From Pseudomonas violetae (GTDB lineage Bacteria > Pseudomonadota > Gammaproteobacteria > Pseudomonadales > Pseudomonadaceae), in assembly GCF_023072615.1 (NCBI RefSeq), contig NZ_JAKNRW010000002.1, positions 248,001-312,000 of the forward strand: DNA of 64,000 nucleotides. Direction: 5' to 3'. A program made the position numbers and the translations under genes. Each line of letters starts with the position of its first letter. Positions within the stretch are counted from its first letter, which is position 1. Below are positions 38,325 through 48,446 of this stretch, one piece after another. A model generated the notes under the pieces. The model did not search any database and was not told the origin of the DNA. It saw nothing but the letters and a program-made list of their open reading frames with translations.

Positions 38325-39396
38325 GTTCGCCTGGCCGTGGATATTTGTCCTGCTGCCGTTGCCCTGGTTGATGCGGGTACTGCTGCCGGTGGCCGACAGT
38401 GGCGAGCCCGCATTGAAAGTCAGCTTTCTCAATGATCTGGAAGGCCTGGCTCGGCGTCGTGCCCGGGCCAATCTCCCGACCTGGCGCCAGCAGACACCGT
38501 TCATTCTTCTATGGCTGCTGTTGCTGATTGCCGCGGCGCGCCCGCAATGGCTCGGCGAACCGTTGCCGATTGCCGCCAGCGGCCGGGATCTGCTGGTGGC
38601 CGTCGACGTATCCGGTTCCATGGATTTCCCCGACATGCGCTGGCAGGACGAAGACGTCAGCCGCCTGGACTTGGTCCAGCACCTGCTAGGGGATTTCCTC
38701 GAGGGTCGCGAGGGCGATCGGGTTGGCCTGATCCTGTTCGGCAGCCAGGCCTACCTGCAGGCCCCGCTGACCTTTGACCGTCGCACCGTCCGAGTGTGGC
38801 TAGACGAGGCGCGTATCGGCATCGCCGGCAAGAACACCGCCATTGGTGATGCGATCGGCCTGGCCCTGAAACGCCTGCGATTGCGCCCGGCCCAGAGCCG
38901 CGTGCTGATCCTGGTCACTGATGGCGCCAACAATGGTGGCGAGATCGACCCGGCAACTGCCGCACGTCTGGCCGCCAGCGAGAGCGTGAAGATCTACCCG
39001 ATCGGTATTGGCGCCGATCCCGAGGAAAGCGGCACTGCGGGTTTTCTCGGCGTCAACCCGAGCCTGGACCTGGACGAGCCGTCCCTCAAGGCGATCGCCC
39101 AGGTCACGGGCGGCCGCTACTTCCGCGCGCGCGATGGCAAGGAGCTGGAGTCGATCAAGGACACCCTCGATCAGTTGGAGCCGGTGACTCAGCAACCGAC
39201 CCAGGCGCGCCCTGCCCAATCGCTTTATCATTGGCCACTGGCACTGGCGCTGGTATTGAGCATATTGCTCGCGGCCCGTGAGCGCTGGCCGAATAACCTG
39301 GTGCAACGCCTGTTCACCAAGGATCTGTTCTTGCAATCGCAACTGCCCGACTGGCGCAAGCGACTAGAGCGCCTGCGGCTGCGGAGACGTCGATGA
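38317..39396 (+). CDS. BatA-like membrane VWA protein
   Basis: 359 aa with two membrane segments near the N-terminus (WPWIFVLLPLPWLM and FILLWLLLLIAAARPQW) and one near the C-terminus (WPLALALVLSILLAA). The von Willebrand A domain between them has an intact metal-ion site: DVSGSMD at about 97-103 and LVTDGANNGG. It is the likely client of the MoxR ATPase in this operon. Start and stop overlap with neighbours on both sides. Confidence 0.93.
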   Translation: MFEFAWPWIFVLLPLPWLMRVLLPVADSGEPALKVSFLNDLEGLARRRARANLPTWRQQTPFILLWLLLLIAAARPQWLGEPLPIAASGRDLLVAVDVSGSMDFPDMRWQDEDVSRLDLVQHLLGDFLEGREGDRVGLILFGSQAYLQAPLTFDRRTVRVWLDEARIGIAGKNTAIGDAIGLALKRLRLRPAQSRVLILVTDGANNGGEIDPATAARLAASESVKIYPIGIGADPEESGTAGFLGVNPSLDLDEPSLKAIAQVTGGRYFRARDGKELESIKDTLDQLEPVTQQPTQARPAQSLYHWPLALALVLSILLAARERWPNNLVQRLFTKDLFLQSQLPDWRKRLERLRLRRRR

Positions 39397-41135
39397 GCGT
39401 GCTCTGGCCCTTTTGGTTCCGTCCTGCCTGGCTCCTCGTATTGCCGCTATTGGCCTGGTTGCTGTGGCAGCTGTGGCACCGGCAAAAACGTGCCGGACGC
39501 TGGCAGATGATTTTGCCCCCGGCCTTCCATGCGGCACTGCTCAGTGGCGGCAGTGGACGCGATAGCAAGCTGCCTTGGGTCGTCCTTGGCCTGGCCTGGA
39601 CGCTAGGGCTTCTGGCCCTTTTGGGGCCAAGCTGGGAGCGCGTCGAGCAAACCAGCCAGACACCTGCCGACCCACTGGTGGTGGTGCTGGAATTGACCCC
39701 TGAAATGCTCGCCACCGACGCGCCGCCAAACCGCCTGGAGCAAGCCCGACGCAAGCTGTTCGACCTGCTGCAGCATCGCAGCGATGCACAGACGGCGATC
39801 GTCGTCTATGCCGGCAGCGCCCATACACTGGTTCCCCTGTCCGACGACCTTGCCACCAGCCGCAATTTACTGGATGCACTCAAGCCATCGCTGATGCCCC
39901 AGGCAGGACATCGCGCTGACCTGGCGGTGGTCAAGGCGCTTGAGCTACTCAAGCAGGCGGCGCTTGGTGACGGGCGGATCCTGCTCATTGGCTCGACCCT
40001 TACCGAGCAGGAACGGCAGGGTATTCGGCAGGCCCTGGGCGACAAGTCCACGCAGTTCCTGATGCTCGGCATCGGCACCGCCGAAGGAGCGCCGATCACC
40101 CAGGAGGATGGCAGTTTCCTCAAGGACGGTCAGGGCGCGATCCTGGTGCCACGTCTTGACGAGCCCAGCCTCAAAGCGTTCGCCAATGCCCTGGACGGCC
40201 GCTATCGCCACGCTCGCTTGGAGGACACCGACCTGCGCGCGCTGGGGCTGTTTGACGGTCCGCAGGCGTTGCGCGATGACGGCCAGACCCTGCGCCTCGA
40301 CACCTGGGCAGATCAGGGCCACTGGCTGTTGTTACCGCTCCTTTTGCTGGCGGCCTGTGCCGGCCGTCGTGGCTGGTTGTTCTGCCTTCCGCTGCTGTTC
40401 CTGCTGCCCCAGCCGAGTTATGCCTTCGAGTTTGAAGACCTGTGGTTGCGCCCTGACCAGCAAGGTCTGCACTTGCTCAAGCAGAAGCGCCCGGCCGACG
40501 CCGCACAGCACTTCGAAGATCCACAGTGGCAAGGTGTGGCGCTCTATCAAGCAGGCGACTTCAGTGGCGCCGCCCAGCGATTTGCCCGGGGCGACGACGC
40601 ACACGCCCATTACAATCGCGGCAACGCCCTGGCTCGCAGCGGTGAACTGGAAGCAGCACTGGACGCCTACGAACAGGCGCTGGAGCGCCAGCCGGATTTG
40701 CGCCCGGCGCTGACCAACAAGGCGCTGGTTGAAGACCTGCTCAAGCAGAAAAACACCCCGCCACCGGTCGAGCCGCAGCAGGAAGCGGACGACCCCTCGC
40801 CGGCTCCAGAGCCCGAGCCGGTACCCGGCGCAGCGACCCAGCCGACCAACGAAGGTGATTCGCCAAGCGATGCGCGGCAGGCCAGTCCGGAGCCCGGCGA
40901 GGGAGAACCGACCACCCCGCCAAAACCCGGGGCCAATGAAGTACCTGGCAGCGAGCTGGGAGATGAACAGCACACCACGCCACCGTTGCGCCCGACGTCC
41001 GAGGCGATTGACGGCGAGCAGCGCCAGGCTCTGGAGCAATGGCTGCGCAAGATCCCGGATGACCCGGGAGAGTTGCTCAGACGCAAATTCTGGTATGAAC
41101 AGCAACAAAATCAGGATCAGGGAACCATTCGATGA
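39393..41135 (+). CDS. BatB/BatC-like VWA-TPR fusion protein
   Basis: 580 aa. Two N-terminal membrane helices precede a VWA domain in which the metal site is degenerate: the position of DxSxS reads ELTPEM (about residues 100-105). A further membrane pair (WLLLPLLLLAACAGRRGWLFCLPLLFLLP) leads to TPR repeats (HAHYNRGNALARSGELEAAL), and then a Pro/Glu-rich linker before a short conserved end (ALEQWLRKIPDDPGELLRRK). This joins BatB and BatC functions in one chain, as commonly seen in pseudomonads. ATGA overlaps on both sides. Confidence 0.92.
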   Translation: MSVLWPFWFRPAWLLVLPLLAWLLWQLWHRQKRAGRWQMILPPAFHAALLSGGSGRDSKLPWVVLGLAWTLGLLALLGPSWERVEQTSQTPADPLVVVLELTPEMLATDAPPNRLEQARRKLFDLLQHRSDAQTAIVVYAGSAHTLVPLSDDLATSRNLLDALKPSLMPQAGHRADLAVVKALELLKQAALGDGRILLIGSTLTEQERQGIRQALGDKSTQFLMLGIGTAEGAPITQEDGSFLKDGQGAILVPRLDEPSLKAFANALDGRYRHARLEDTDLRALGLFDGPQALRDDGQTLRLDTWADQGHWLLLPLLLLAACAGRRGWLFCLPLLFLLPQPSYAFEFEDLWLRPDQQGLHLLKQKRPADAAQHFEDPQWQGVALYQAGDFSGAAQRFARGDDAHAHYNRGNALARSGELEAALDAYEQALERQPDLRPALTNKALVEDLLKQKNTPPPVEPQQEADDPSPAPEPEPVPGAATQPTNEGDSPSDARQASPEPGEGEPTTPPKPGANEVPGSELGDEQHTTPPLRPTSEAIDGEQRQALEQWLRKIPDDPGELLRRKFWYEQQQNQDQGTIR

Positions 41136-42772
41136 GCCGCTTCACCGCCTCTTTGTTCGCACTACTGTGCTACACCGTTCAGGCCCAGGCGGCGAGCCTG
41201 GTTGCCAGCGTCGATCGCGGTCGCCTGAGCTCCGGCGAAACCGTGGAGCTGACCCTGCAATCAGACGATGTGACCCAATTCGGCAAGCCAGACCTGGCGC
41301 CACTTGAGCCCTTCTTCGAAGTACGCGGTACCCGCCAGGTCAACCAGTTGAACACCCTCAACGGTGATAACCAGGCAACTACCCGCTGGATCGTCACCCT
41401 GCTGCCTCGCCACAACGGCAGCGTGATCATCCCGTCGTTGCAGCTGGGCGATGCGCACAGCGAGCCACTCACAGTGCAAGTGGTCGAGAGTGAAACCCAG
41501 GACGGCGCGAAAAAGCTGCGACCGGTATTCCTCGAAGTCAGCCTGGACCAGACCAGCGTGTACGTGCAGGCCCAGGCGATCCTGACTTTGCGCATTTACC
41601 ACTCGGTGTCGCTGTACGATGACAGCAGCCTGACGCCCTTACAGATACCCGATGCGCGCATCGAGCAATTGGGCGAGTCGCGCACCTACGAGAAAGTCAT
41701 CAACGACCTGCGCCACGGCGTGATCGAGATGCGCTATGCCATCTACCCGCAACACAGCGGCGAATTGACCATCCCGGCGCAGGTGTTCAGCGCCACACTG
41801 GTCGATACTCAACCGGCCCAGGACGGCGACGCCCAGGCGCCGAAATCCGGAAAACTGATGCGCGTTGGATCGCCCGCCATTGTGTTGGACGTCAAGGCCA
41901 AGCCCGCCACCTGGCCCGCCGACGTGCCCTGGCTGCCGGCACGCAGCGTCAGCCTGAGCGAGAGCTGGAACCCGCCAGCGGACCAGGCCCAGGTGGGCGA
42001 CTCACTGACCCGCAGCCTGACCCTGAAAGTCGAAGGCCTGGCCAGTTCGCAGCTGCCACCGCTGCCCGCGACTGAGATCAACGGGTTGCGCCGCTATCCC
42101 GATCAACCGGTACTGTCCAACCTGAACAGTGAACGCGGACTGGTCGGCAGCCGGGAGGAGCGCGAAGCTCTGGTACCGATCCACAGCGGTGCGATCGAGT
42201 TGCCTGCGGTCGACGTGGTCTGGTGGAACACGTTCGAAGATCACCTGGAGCACAGCAGCCTACCTGCACAAACCCTGCAAGTGGCGGACAATCCAAGCCT
42301 GGTGGTCGACACCCCGGCGAGCACCCCGCAAGCCATGAACATCGCCGACAGCGAAAGCCTGTGGCGGTGGAAACTCAGCACCTTGATTCTGGCGTGCACC
42401 ACCTTGCTGGGATTTGGCCTGTGGTGGCGTGCCCGCTGGCAACCGGCAATCCTGCGTGCCGCGCAAACCGGCCCGAGCCCACGCACCGTGCTCGACGAGC
42501 TCAAGCGCGCCTGCCAGGCCAACGACTCCCACGCCACCCGCCAGGCCTTGGATGCCTGGGCTCGCCAACAACCGGAAACCCTGGCCGACATGGCTGCACG
42601 CTTCGTGCCGCTGTCCGATGCCCTGGACGGGTTGAACGGCGCCTTGTACAGCGAGGCAGGTCAGTATTGGCAAGGGGAGGATTTGTGGCGAGCGATCAAG
42701 GCGATTCCAATTGCCGAGCGGGTGCAAGATCCAGTGAGTGACAGTGGGTTGCCGCCGCTTTATCCAAAGTAA
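41132..42772 (+). CDS. BatD-like exported protein
   Basis: 546 aa with a signal peptide (FTASLFALLCYTVQAQA). Long Ig-like beta regions follow (LVASVDRGRLSSGETVELTL, PLEPFFEVRGTRQVNQLN), and a single membrane helix (LSTLILACTTLLGFGLWW) lies near residue 420, leaving a cytoplasmic helical tail. This is the BatD/DUF7939 layout. It is the last gene of the MoxR/Bat operon; sbcD begins 82 bases on. Confidence 0.92.
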   Translation: MSRFTASLFALLCYTVQAQAASLVASVDRGRLSSGETVELTLQSDDVTQFGKPDLAPLEPFFEVRGTRQVNQLNTLNGDNQATTRWIVTLLPRHNGSVIIPSLQLGDAHSEPLTVQVVESETQDGAKKLRPVFLEVSLDQTSVYVQAQAILTLRIYHSVSLYDDSSLTPLQIPDARIEQLGESRTYEKVINDLRHGVIEMRYAIYPQHSGELTIPAQVFSATLVDTQPAQDGDAQAPKSGKLMRVGSPAIVLDVKAKPATWPADVPWLPARSVSLSESWNPPADQAQVGDSLTRSLTLKVEGLASSQLPPLPATEINGLRRYPDQPVLSNLNSERGLVGSREEREALVPIHSGAIELPAVDVVWWNTFEDHLEHSSLPAQTLQVADNPSLVVDTPASTPQAMNIADSESLWRWKLSTLILACTTLLGFGLWWRARWQPAILRAAQTGPSPRTVLDELKRACQANDSHATRQALDAWARQQPETLADMAARFVPLSDALDGLNGALYSEAGQYWQGEDLWRAIKAIPIAERVQDPVSDSGLPPLYPK

Positions 42773-42854
42773 ACCCGATTGTCAGTAAACTCTCTCCCCT
42801 TTCGCCGCTTTCATTGCTCACGCGGCCATCACCTTATTTGCAACGGAGTTTGCC

Positions 42855-44099
42855 TTGCGTCTGTTCCACACCTCCGACTGGCACCTTGGGCAAAACCTGC
42901 ACGGCCAGGAACGCGATTTCGAACACGGCTGCTTTCTTGAGTGGCTGCTGCTGCAGCTGAAACTCGATCAGCCCGATGTGCTACTGATTGCCGGCGACGT
43001 GTTTGACACCGTCAACCCGCCGGTCAAGGCCCAGGAGCGCCTTTACGACTTCATCGTCAGCGCCCATGAGCAGCAACCCAAGCTGACCATCGTGATGATC
43101 GCCGGCAACCACGACTCCGGTTCACGCATCGAACTGCCCGCCCCCTTGATGCGCCGCTTGCGCACGCATGCCCTGGGCCGGGTGCTGTGGCTCGATGACG
43201 GACAGCTCGACGCCGAGCGCCTGTTGCTGCCCCTGCCGAATGCCAAGGGCAAGGTCGTCGGCTGGTGCCTGGCACTACCCTTCCTGCGCCCGGCGGAAGT
43301 CACTGGCGCGCAGTTGGGCGACAATTACCTGCGCGGGATCGGCCAGGTGCATGAATGGTTGATCGCCGCCGCCAATGCCAAGCGCAAGCCCGGCCAGGCG
43401 CTGATCGCCATCAGCCACGCTCACATGGCAGGCGGCTCGGTATCCGAAGACTCCGAACGCAGCCTGATCATCGGCAATGCCGAAGCGCTACCGGCCAGCC
43501 TGTTCGGCCCAAGCATCAGCTATGTGGCACTGGGTCACCTGCACAAGCCCCAGAAGGTCAACGGCGAAGAACGGATCCGCTACAGCGGCTCGCCGATACC
43601 CTTGTCGTTCTCCGAAATCGGTTATCGGCACCAGATTCTCGACATCACCTTGGACGGCGAAACCCTGGTCAGCGTCGAACCCAAGCTCATCCCCCGGGCG
43701 GTCAACCTGCAGCGCATCGGCCCGGCGCCGCTCGCGGACATCCTGCTGCAACTGGCCGACTTGCCGAATATCGACCTGCTGGCTGACATTCAGCGCCAGC
43801 CTTGGCTGGAAGTGCGGGTGCGCCTCGACGAACCGCAACCTGACCTGCGTCATCAGGTCGAGACCGCCCTGCAAGGCAAGGCCGTGCGCCTGGTGCGCAT
43901 CGCCGCCGAATATGCCGGCAATGGCGGCCGCGACAGTGCCGATGACGCCACCGCGCTGATCGAGCTGGACCAGCTCACGCCCCAGGAACTGTTCAGTCGC
44001 GCCTGGCAGGACAACTACGGCAGTGAGGTCGATGAGCAGACGCTGAAAGACTTCGGCGAGTTGTTACAGGATGTGCAGACGGAGAGCGAACAGCCATGA
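42855..44099 (+). CDS. sbcD: Exonuclease SbcD, TTG start
   Basis: 414 aa Mre11-family nuclease. The five phosphoesterase motifs are visible: HTSDWHLG (Asp8, His10), LIAGDVFDT (Asp48), IAGNHDS (His86), AISHAHMAGG and ALGHLHKPQ. The first codon is TTG, preceded by GGAGTTTGCC; no ATG is available before motif I, so the TTG start is firm. SbcD pairs with SbcC to cut hairpins and DNA ends. It overlaps sbcC by ATGA. Confidence 0.97.
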   Translation: MRLFHTSDWHLGQNLHGQERDFEHGCFLEWLLLQLKLDQPDVLLIAGDVFDTVNPPVKAQERLYDFIVSAHEQQPKLTIVMIAGNHDSGSRIELPAPLMRRLRTHALGRVLWLDDGQLDAERLLLPLPNAKGKVVGWCLALPFLRPAEVTGAQLGDNYLRGIGQVHEWLIAAANAKRKPGQALIAISHAHMAGGSVSEDSERSLIIGNAEALPASLFGPSISYVALGHLHKPQKVNGEERIRYSGSPIPLSFSEIGYRHQILDITLDGETLVSVEPKLIPRAVNLQRIGPAPLADILLQLADLPNIDLLADIQRQPWLEVRVRLDEPQPDLRHQVETALQGKAVRLVRIAAEYAGNGGRDSADDATALIELDQLTPQELFSRAWQDNYGSEVDEQTLKDFGELLQDVQTESEQP

Positions 44100-47000
44100 A
44101 GATCCTAGCTATCCGTCTGAAAAACCTCGCCTCACTGGCCGGGCCATTTGAAATTGACTTCACCGCCGAGCCGCTGGCCAGCGCCGGACTGTTCGCCATC
44201 ACCGGGCCCACTGGTGCCGGCAAAAGTACCTTGCTCGATGCCCTGTGCCTGGCGTTGTTTGGCGCCGTGCCGCGGCTGAGCAATGCCCAGGTGTCCGCCA
44301 AGGCCCCCGACGCCGACGGCGAAATCAGTACCGGCGACCCTCGCACCCTGCTGCGGCGTGGTACTGGCGAAGGTTATGCCGAAGTCGACTTCGTCGGCAT
44401 CGACGGCCGCCGCTACCGCGCGCGCTGGGAGGCCAATCGCGCTCGGGAGAAAGCCGGTGGCAAGCTGCAGGCCAGCCGCCAGAGCCTGCGCGACCTCGAC
44501 CAGGATCAATTGCTGGCCAGTCAGAAAGTCGAATTCAAGGTCCAACTCGAAGCGGTGCTGGGCCTGAACTTCGAGCAGTTCACCCGTGCCGTCCTGCTCG
44601 CCCAGAGCGAGTTCAGCGCCTTTCTCAAGGCCAACGACAACGAACGCAGCGAACTGCTGGAGAAACTCACCGACACGGCCTTGTACACTCGCCTGGGTCG
44701 TCGCGCGTTCGATAAGACCAAGGACGCCCGTGAGGCCCACAAGCTGCTGCAGGACCAGGCCACAGGCGTGACGCCGCTGCCACCCGAAGCTCGCGCCGAA
44801 CTGGATGAACGTTTCAACCAGGCGCAGCAGCAACTCAAGAACCAGCAGGCGCAACTCAAGCAGCTTGAGCTGCAGCACACCTGGCTCAAGGAGCTGCGCC
44901 AGTTGCAGGACGAACAACTGGGCGCCAACGAACAATTGACCAGCGCCGAGCAGGATTGGCAGCACCTGACCGGCGATCGTTTGAAGTTGACTCGCCTGGA
45001 GCAACTGGCGCCACAAAGACACCAGTTCGCCCGCCAGAGCGAACTCATGGCCCGGCTTTCGCCGTTGGCTGCGCATATTCAGCAGCAGACCCAGCAACAA
45101 CAGGATCTGCAGGCGCGGCAGACGCAACTCGAACAGAGCCTGGGCAAAACACAAGCCGCGCTGAGCGAAGCACAGGCTCAGCACACATCGGGCGCACCGC
45201 TGCTGCGCCAGGCCTTCGAAGCGCAAAGCAGCCTCGCCCGCCTGATCAAGGACACTGGCCTCAGCGCCGACCGTAAGCAGCAAGCCGAACAGGCTTGCAC
45301 CGAAGGTCAAAACACCATTCAAGGGCTGCTCGACCAACAGCAACGTGTGGTCGAACGCCTGCAGCGGATTGGCGCCGAGCTTGAGCAAAGCACTCACCTG
45401 GCACCGCTGAGCGACGCCTGGAATGCCTACCGAGACCGCTTGCAGCAATTGATGCTGATCGGTAATCGCCTGAACAAGGGCCAGGCGGAGCTGGCGTCCC
45501 TGGAGCAACACGCCAGCCATGCCGCCGCAGAATGGGCCGGGCAAAAACACAATCTGGAAGTGCTCTACAAAGAGGCTGGCGCCGAGCCGGAAGCGGTGGC
45601 GGAACAGATCCAGTTGCTCGGCAATCTGTTGCAGGACAACCGCAAGCAACTGCGCGCATTCGAAGAACTGACGCGACTGTGGGCCAGCCAGCAGGCGCTC
45701 GACCAACGTGTCGCCGAACTGCAGCAGCGCCAAGCCGCAGCCCAGCAGGAACGGGAGCGGCTGACCCAGGACGGGGTCAAGACCAGGAATGAACTGGCCG
45801 TCGCCGAACAGACCCTGACCGTCACCCGTGAACTGCTCGAGCGCCAGCGCCTGGCCCGCAGCGCCAGTGTGGAAGAGCTGCGCGAGCAATTGCAGGACGG
45901 TCAACCCTGCCCGGTCTGCGGCAGCCCCGACCACCCCTATCATCAGCCCGAGGCGTTATTGCAAAGCCTGGGTCGCCATGATGAGAGTGAACAAGCCAAC
46001 GCGCAGCAAGCGGTGGATGCGCTCAAGGAAAAGCTCACGGACCTGCGCACCGAAGTGGGCGCGGTGATTGCCCAGCAAAAGGAGTTGCTGCAACAGCAGG
46101 AACAACTGGTCGCGCAACAAAGCAGCCTGGCACCGAGCCTCGAAGCGCACCCGCTGTCGCCACAGCTTTTCAATCAGGACGCCGGCCGGCGCGATGCCTG
46201 GCTGACCCAGCAGAATAGCCAGTTGAACCAGAGCATCAGCCAGGACGAACAGCGGCAAACCGCCCTGCTCACCCTGCAACAGGACGCCGCGAGCCTGCAA
46301 CAGCAGCTGCGCAACGCCGAGACCGCGAGTCAGCAGGCGACCCAGCACCTGGCCAACCAGCAACGCGAGCTGGGCAATGATCGCCAGCGCCTGGATGAGG
46401 AACTGAGCGCCTTCAGCACCCTGCTCCCGGCCGAAACGCTGGACGCATTGCGCAACGAGCCGGCCGCGACCTTCATGCAGCTTGACCGGCAGATCGCCCA
46501 GCGCCTTGAACAGCTTGATCAACAGCGGGACGAACTCAGCGAACAGCAGCAACGCCAGCAGACGCTGGAGAAGGAACAGGATCGCCAACTGACTCGCGTC
46601 CAGCAACTGGAAGCGGCGCTGCAGCAGTTCAACTCACTCGCCGAGCAGCAACAGGCTTGCCAGCAGCAGCTTGCACAGTTGTTAGGTGCCCATGACAGCG
46701 CCGAACACTGGCAACAGCAACTGGACCAGGCCGTTGAGCAGGCGCGCAATGCCGAAGCGGCAGCCAGCCAGGAGCTGCAATCGGTACGCACGCGCCTTGT
46801 GCAGTTGGCCGCCGAGCTCAAGGCGCAGCAAGAGCACCTGATCGTCCTGGAAACTGAAGAACGCGAGCTGCGTGCGAAGATCGTCGACTGGCGAGCCTTG
46901 CACCCGGAGCTCGATGACGGGGGGCTTGAACAGCTGCTGAGCGTCGACGACCAACAGGTCAGCCAATTGCGGCAACGCTTGCAGCTAAACGAAAAAGCCC

Positions 47001-47737
47001 TGGAACAAGCCAAGGTGCTGCTGCACGAGCGCGACAAGCGGCTGGCCAGTCATCAGGCGCAGCACAGCGGCAATCTGGACGCTGAGCAACTGTCGACGGC
47101 GCTAGCCGAGCTGCAGGGCCAGCTCACCGCCAGCGAACACCTGTGTGCCGAATGGCGCGCCGAGCAGGCGGAGGATCAACGCCGGCAGACCGCCAATCAG
47201 GCGCTCGCGCAACGAATCGCCGACGCCTATACCGAATACCAGCGCTGGGCGCGGCTCAGCGCCTTGATTGGCTCGGCCACCGGCGACACCTTCCGCAAGA
47301 TCGCCCAGGCCTACAACCTCGACTTACTGGTGCACCACGCCAACGTGCAATTGCGCCAGTTGGTGCGGCGCTATCGCTTGAAGCGCGGTGGCAGCATGCT
47401 CGGTTTGCTGGTGATGGACACCGAGATGGGCGATGAACTGCGCTCGGTGCATTCGCTATCCGGCGGCGAGACCTTCCTGGTGTCGCTGGCCCTGGCCCTG
47501 GGCCTGGCATCGATGGCTTCGAGCACGCTGAAGATCGAGTCGCTGTTCATCGACGAAGGCTTCGGCAGCCTCGACCCGGAATCCCTGCAGCTGGCCATGG
47601 ACGCCCTCGACGGTCTGCAGGCCCAGGGGCGCAAGGTGGCAGTCATTTCCCACGTACAGGAAATGCATGAACGGATTCCGGTGCAGATCCAGGTCCACCG
47701 CCAGGGCAACGGCCTGAGCACCCTGGAGGTGAAATGA
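44096..47737 (+). CDS. sbcC: Exonuclease subunit SbcC (SMC-like ATPase)
   Basis: 1213 aa. Walker A ITGPTGAGKST lies at about residues 36-45. Long Gln-rich coiled coils flank a zinc hook CPVC (Cys605/Cys608). The C-terminal lobe has the ABC signature LSGGETF (about 1121-1127) and LFIDEGFGSLDPE. Length and order match Rad50/SbcC. With SbcD it forms the hairpin nuclease that removes palindromic DNA, which is notable in a genome full of REP palindromes. Coupled by ATGA to both neighbours. Confidence 0.97.
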   Translation: MKILAIRLKNLASLAGPFEIDFTAEPLASAGLFAITGPTGAGKSTLLDALCLALFGAVPRLSNAQVSAKAPDADGEISTGDPRTLLRRGTGEGYAEVDFVGIDGRRYRARWEANRAREKAGGKLQASRQSLRDLDQDQLLASQKVEFKVQLEAVLGLNFEQFTRAVLLAQSEFSAFLKANDNERSELLEKLTDTALYTRLGRRAFDKTKDAREAHKLLQDQATGVTPLPPEARAELDERFNQAQQQLKNQQAQLKQLELQHTWLKELRQLQDEQLGANEQLTSAEQDWQHLTGDRLKLTRLEQLAPQRHQFARQSELMARLSPLAAHIQQQTQQQQDLQARQTQLEQSLGKTQAALSEAQAQHTSGAPLLRQAFEAQSSLARLIKDTGLSADRKQQAEQACTEGQNTIQGLLDQQQRVVERLQRIGAELEQSTHLAPLSDAWNAYRDRLQQLMLIGNRLNKGQAELASLEQHASHAAAEWAGQKHNLEVLYKEAGAEPEAVAEQIQLLGNLLQDNRKQLRAFEELTRLWASQQALDQRVAELQQRQAAAQQERERLTQDGVKTRNELAVAEQTLTVTRELLERQRLARSASVEELREQLQDGQPCPVCGSPDHPYHQPEALLQSLGRHDESEQANAQQAVDALKEKLTDLRTEVGAVIAQQKELLQQQEQLVAQQSSLAPSLEAHPLSPQLFNQDAGRRDAWLTQQNSQLNQSISQDEQRQTALLTLQQDAASLQQQLRNAETASQQATQHLANQQRELGNDRQRLDEELSAFSTLLPAETLDALRNEPAATFMQLDRQIAQRLEQLDQQRDELSEQQQRQQTLEKEQDRQLTRVQQLEAALQQFNSLAEQQQACQQQLAQLLGAHDSAEHWQQQLDQAVEQARNAEAAASQELQSVRTRLVQLAAELKAQQEHLIVLETEERELRAKIVDWRALHPELDDGGLEQLLSVDDQQVSQLRQRLQLNEKALEQAKVLLHERDKRLASHQAQHSGNLDAEQLSTALAELQGQLTASEHLCAEWRAEQAEDQRRQTANQALAQRIADAYTEYQRWARLSALIGSATGDTFRKIAQAYNLDLLVHHANVQLRQLVRRYRLKRGGSMLGLLVMDTEMGDELRSVHSLSGGETFLVSLALALGLASMASSTLKIESLFIDEGFGSLDPESLQLAMDALDGLQAQGRKVAVISHVQEMHERIPVQIQVHRQGNGLSTLEVK

Positions 47738-48435
47738 TCACGCTCTACTCCTTCCGCCGCTGCCCCTACGCCATGCGAGCACGCATGGCCCTGCGCTACT
47801 CGGCGCTGGCAGTGAGCATCGTCGAGGTCAGCCTGAAAGCCAAGCCACCCGAGATGCTGGCATTGTCGCCCAAGGGCACGGTGCCGGTGCTGAGCATCGA
47901 CGACGCGGTGATCGATGAGAGCCTGGCGATCATGCGCTGGGCACTGGCGCAGAACGACCCGCAGGACTGGTTGCTCAAGGACGACCCTGCCGGTCAGGCG
48001 CAGATCTGTACGCTGATCGAGGAGAACGACCAGGTGTTCAAGGTGCACCTGAATCAGTACAAGTACGCAGAGCGTTATCCCGAACAGCCGATGGAGTTCT
48101 ACCGAGCCGAGGGGGAGGTGTTCCTACGCAAACTAGAGGGGTTGCTCGAAGGCCGGGGTCTGCCAACAGACTGTGGGAGCCAGCCTGCTGGCGACGGAGT
48201 GTCGGGCAAAGCTGCATCAACTGACAGGCCATCGCGCGCAGGCTCGTTCCCACAGGGAAGGGATTATTTATTGGGTGACCATTGCAGCCTGGCAGACGTG
48301 GCACTGATGCCGTTCGTGCGGCAGTTCGCCCATGTGGATCGCGAGTGGTTCGCGGGGACACCTTACGTGCGGTTGCAGGCGTGGCTGCAGAGGTTTCTGG
48401 AATCAGACCTGTTTACCGCAGTCATGAAGAAATAG
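47734..48435 (+). CDS. Glutathione S-transferase-family protein with in-frame REP insertion
   Basis: 233 aa. The thioredoxin-like N-domain starts MITLYSFRRCPYAMRARMAL (CPYA, Cys10) and holds SPKGTVPVL and DESLAIMRW. The helical C-domain contains FYRAEGEVFLRKLEGLL, then after a break YLLGDHCSLADVALMPFVRQF. Between these, about residues 141-177 (GRGLPTDCGSQPAGDG onwards) correspond to an inverted REP pair at 48171-48255. The insertion keeps the frame, so the protein is about 35 residues longer than expected, with the extra loop just before the catalytic-domain helix. Whether it still folds is unknown. It overlaps sbcC by four bases and is last in the run. Confidence 0.88.
   Translation: MITLYSFRRCPYAMRARMALRYSALAVSIVEVSLKAKPPEMLALSPKGTVPVLSIDDAVIDESLAIMRWALAQNDPQDWLLKDDPAGQAQICTLIEENDQVFKVHLNQYKYAERYPEQPMEFYRAEGEVFLRKLEGLLEGRGLPTDCGSQPAGDGVSGKAASTDRPSRAGSFPQGRDYLLGDHCSLADVALMPFVRQFAHVDREWFAGTPYVRLQAWLQRFLESDLFTAVMKK
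48171..48255. repeat. REPIN inside the GST coding region
   Basis: TGTGGGAGCCAGCCTGCTGG is mirrored by GCGCGCAGGCTCG running to TTCCCACA, about 35 bases apart. This is another fluorescens REP type than the GAGCGGGCTTGC kind seen elsewhere. It lies wholly within an open reading frame. Confidence 0.88.
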
Positions 48436-48446
48436 TCCGAGCCCAT

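Noticed and set aside
44132..45943. 603-codon minus-strand frame rich in Leu and Gln
   Set aside because: It is the mirror of the Gln-rich SbcC coiled coil and has no ribosome site or domain.
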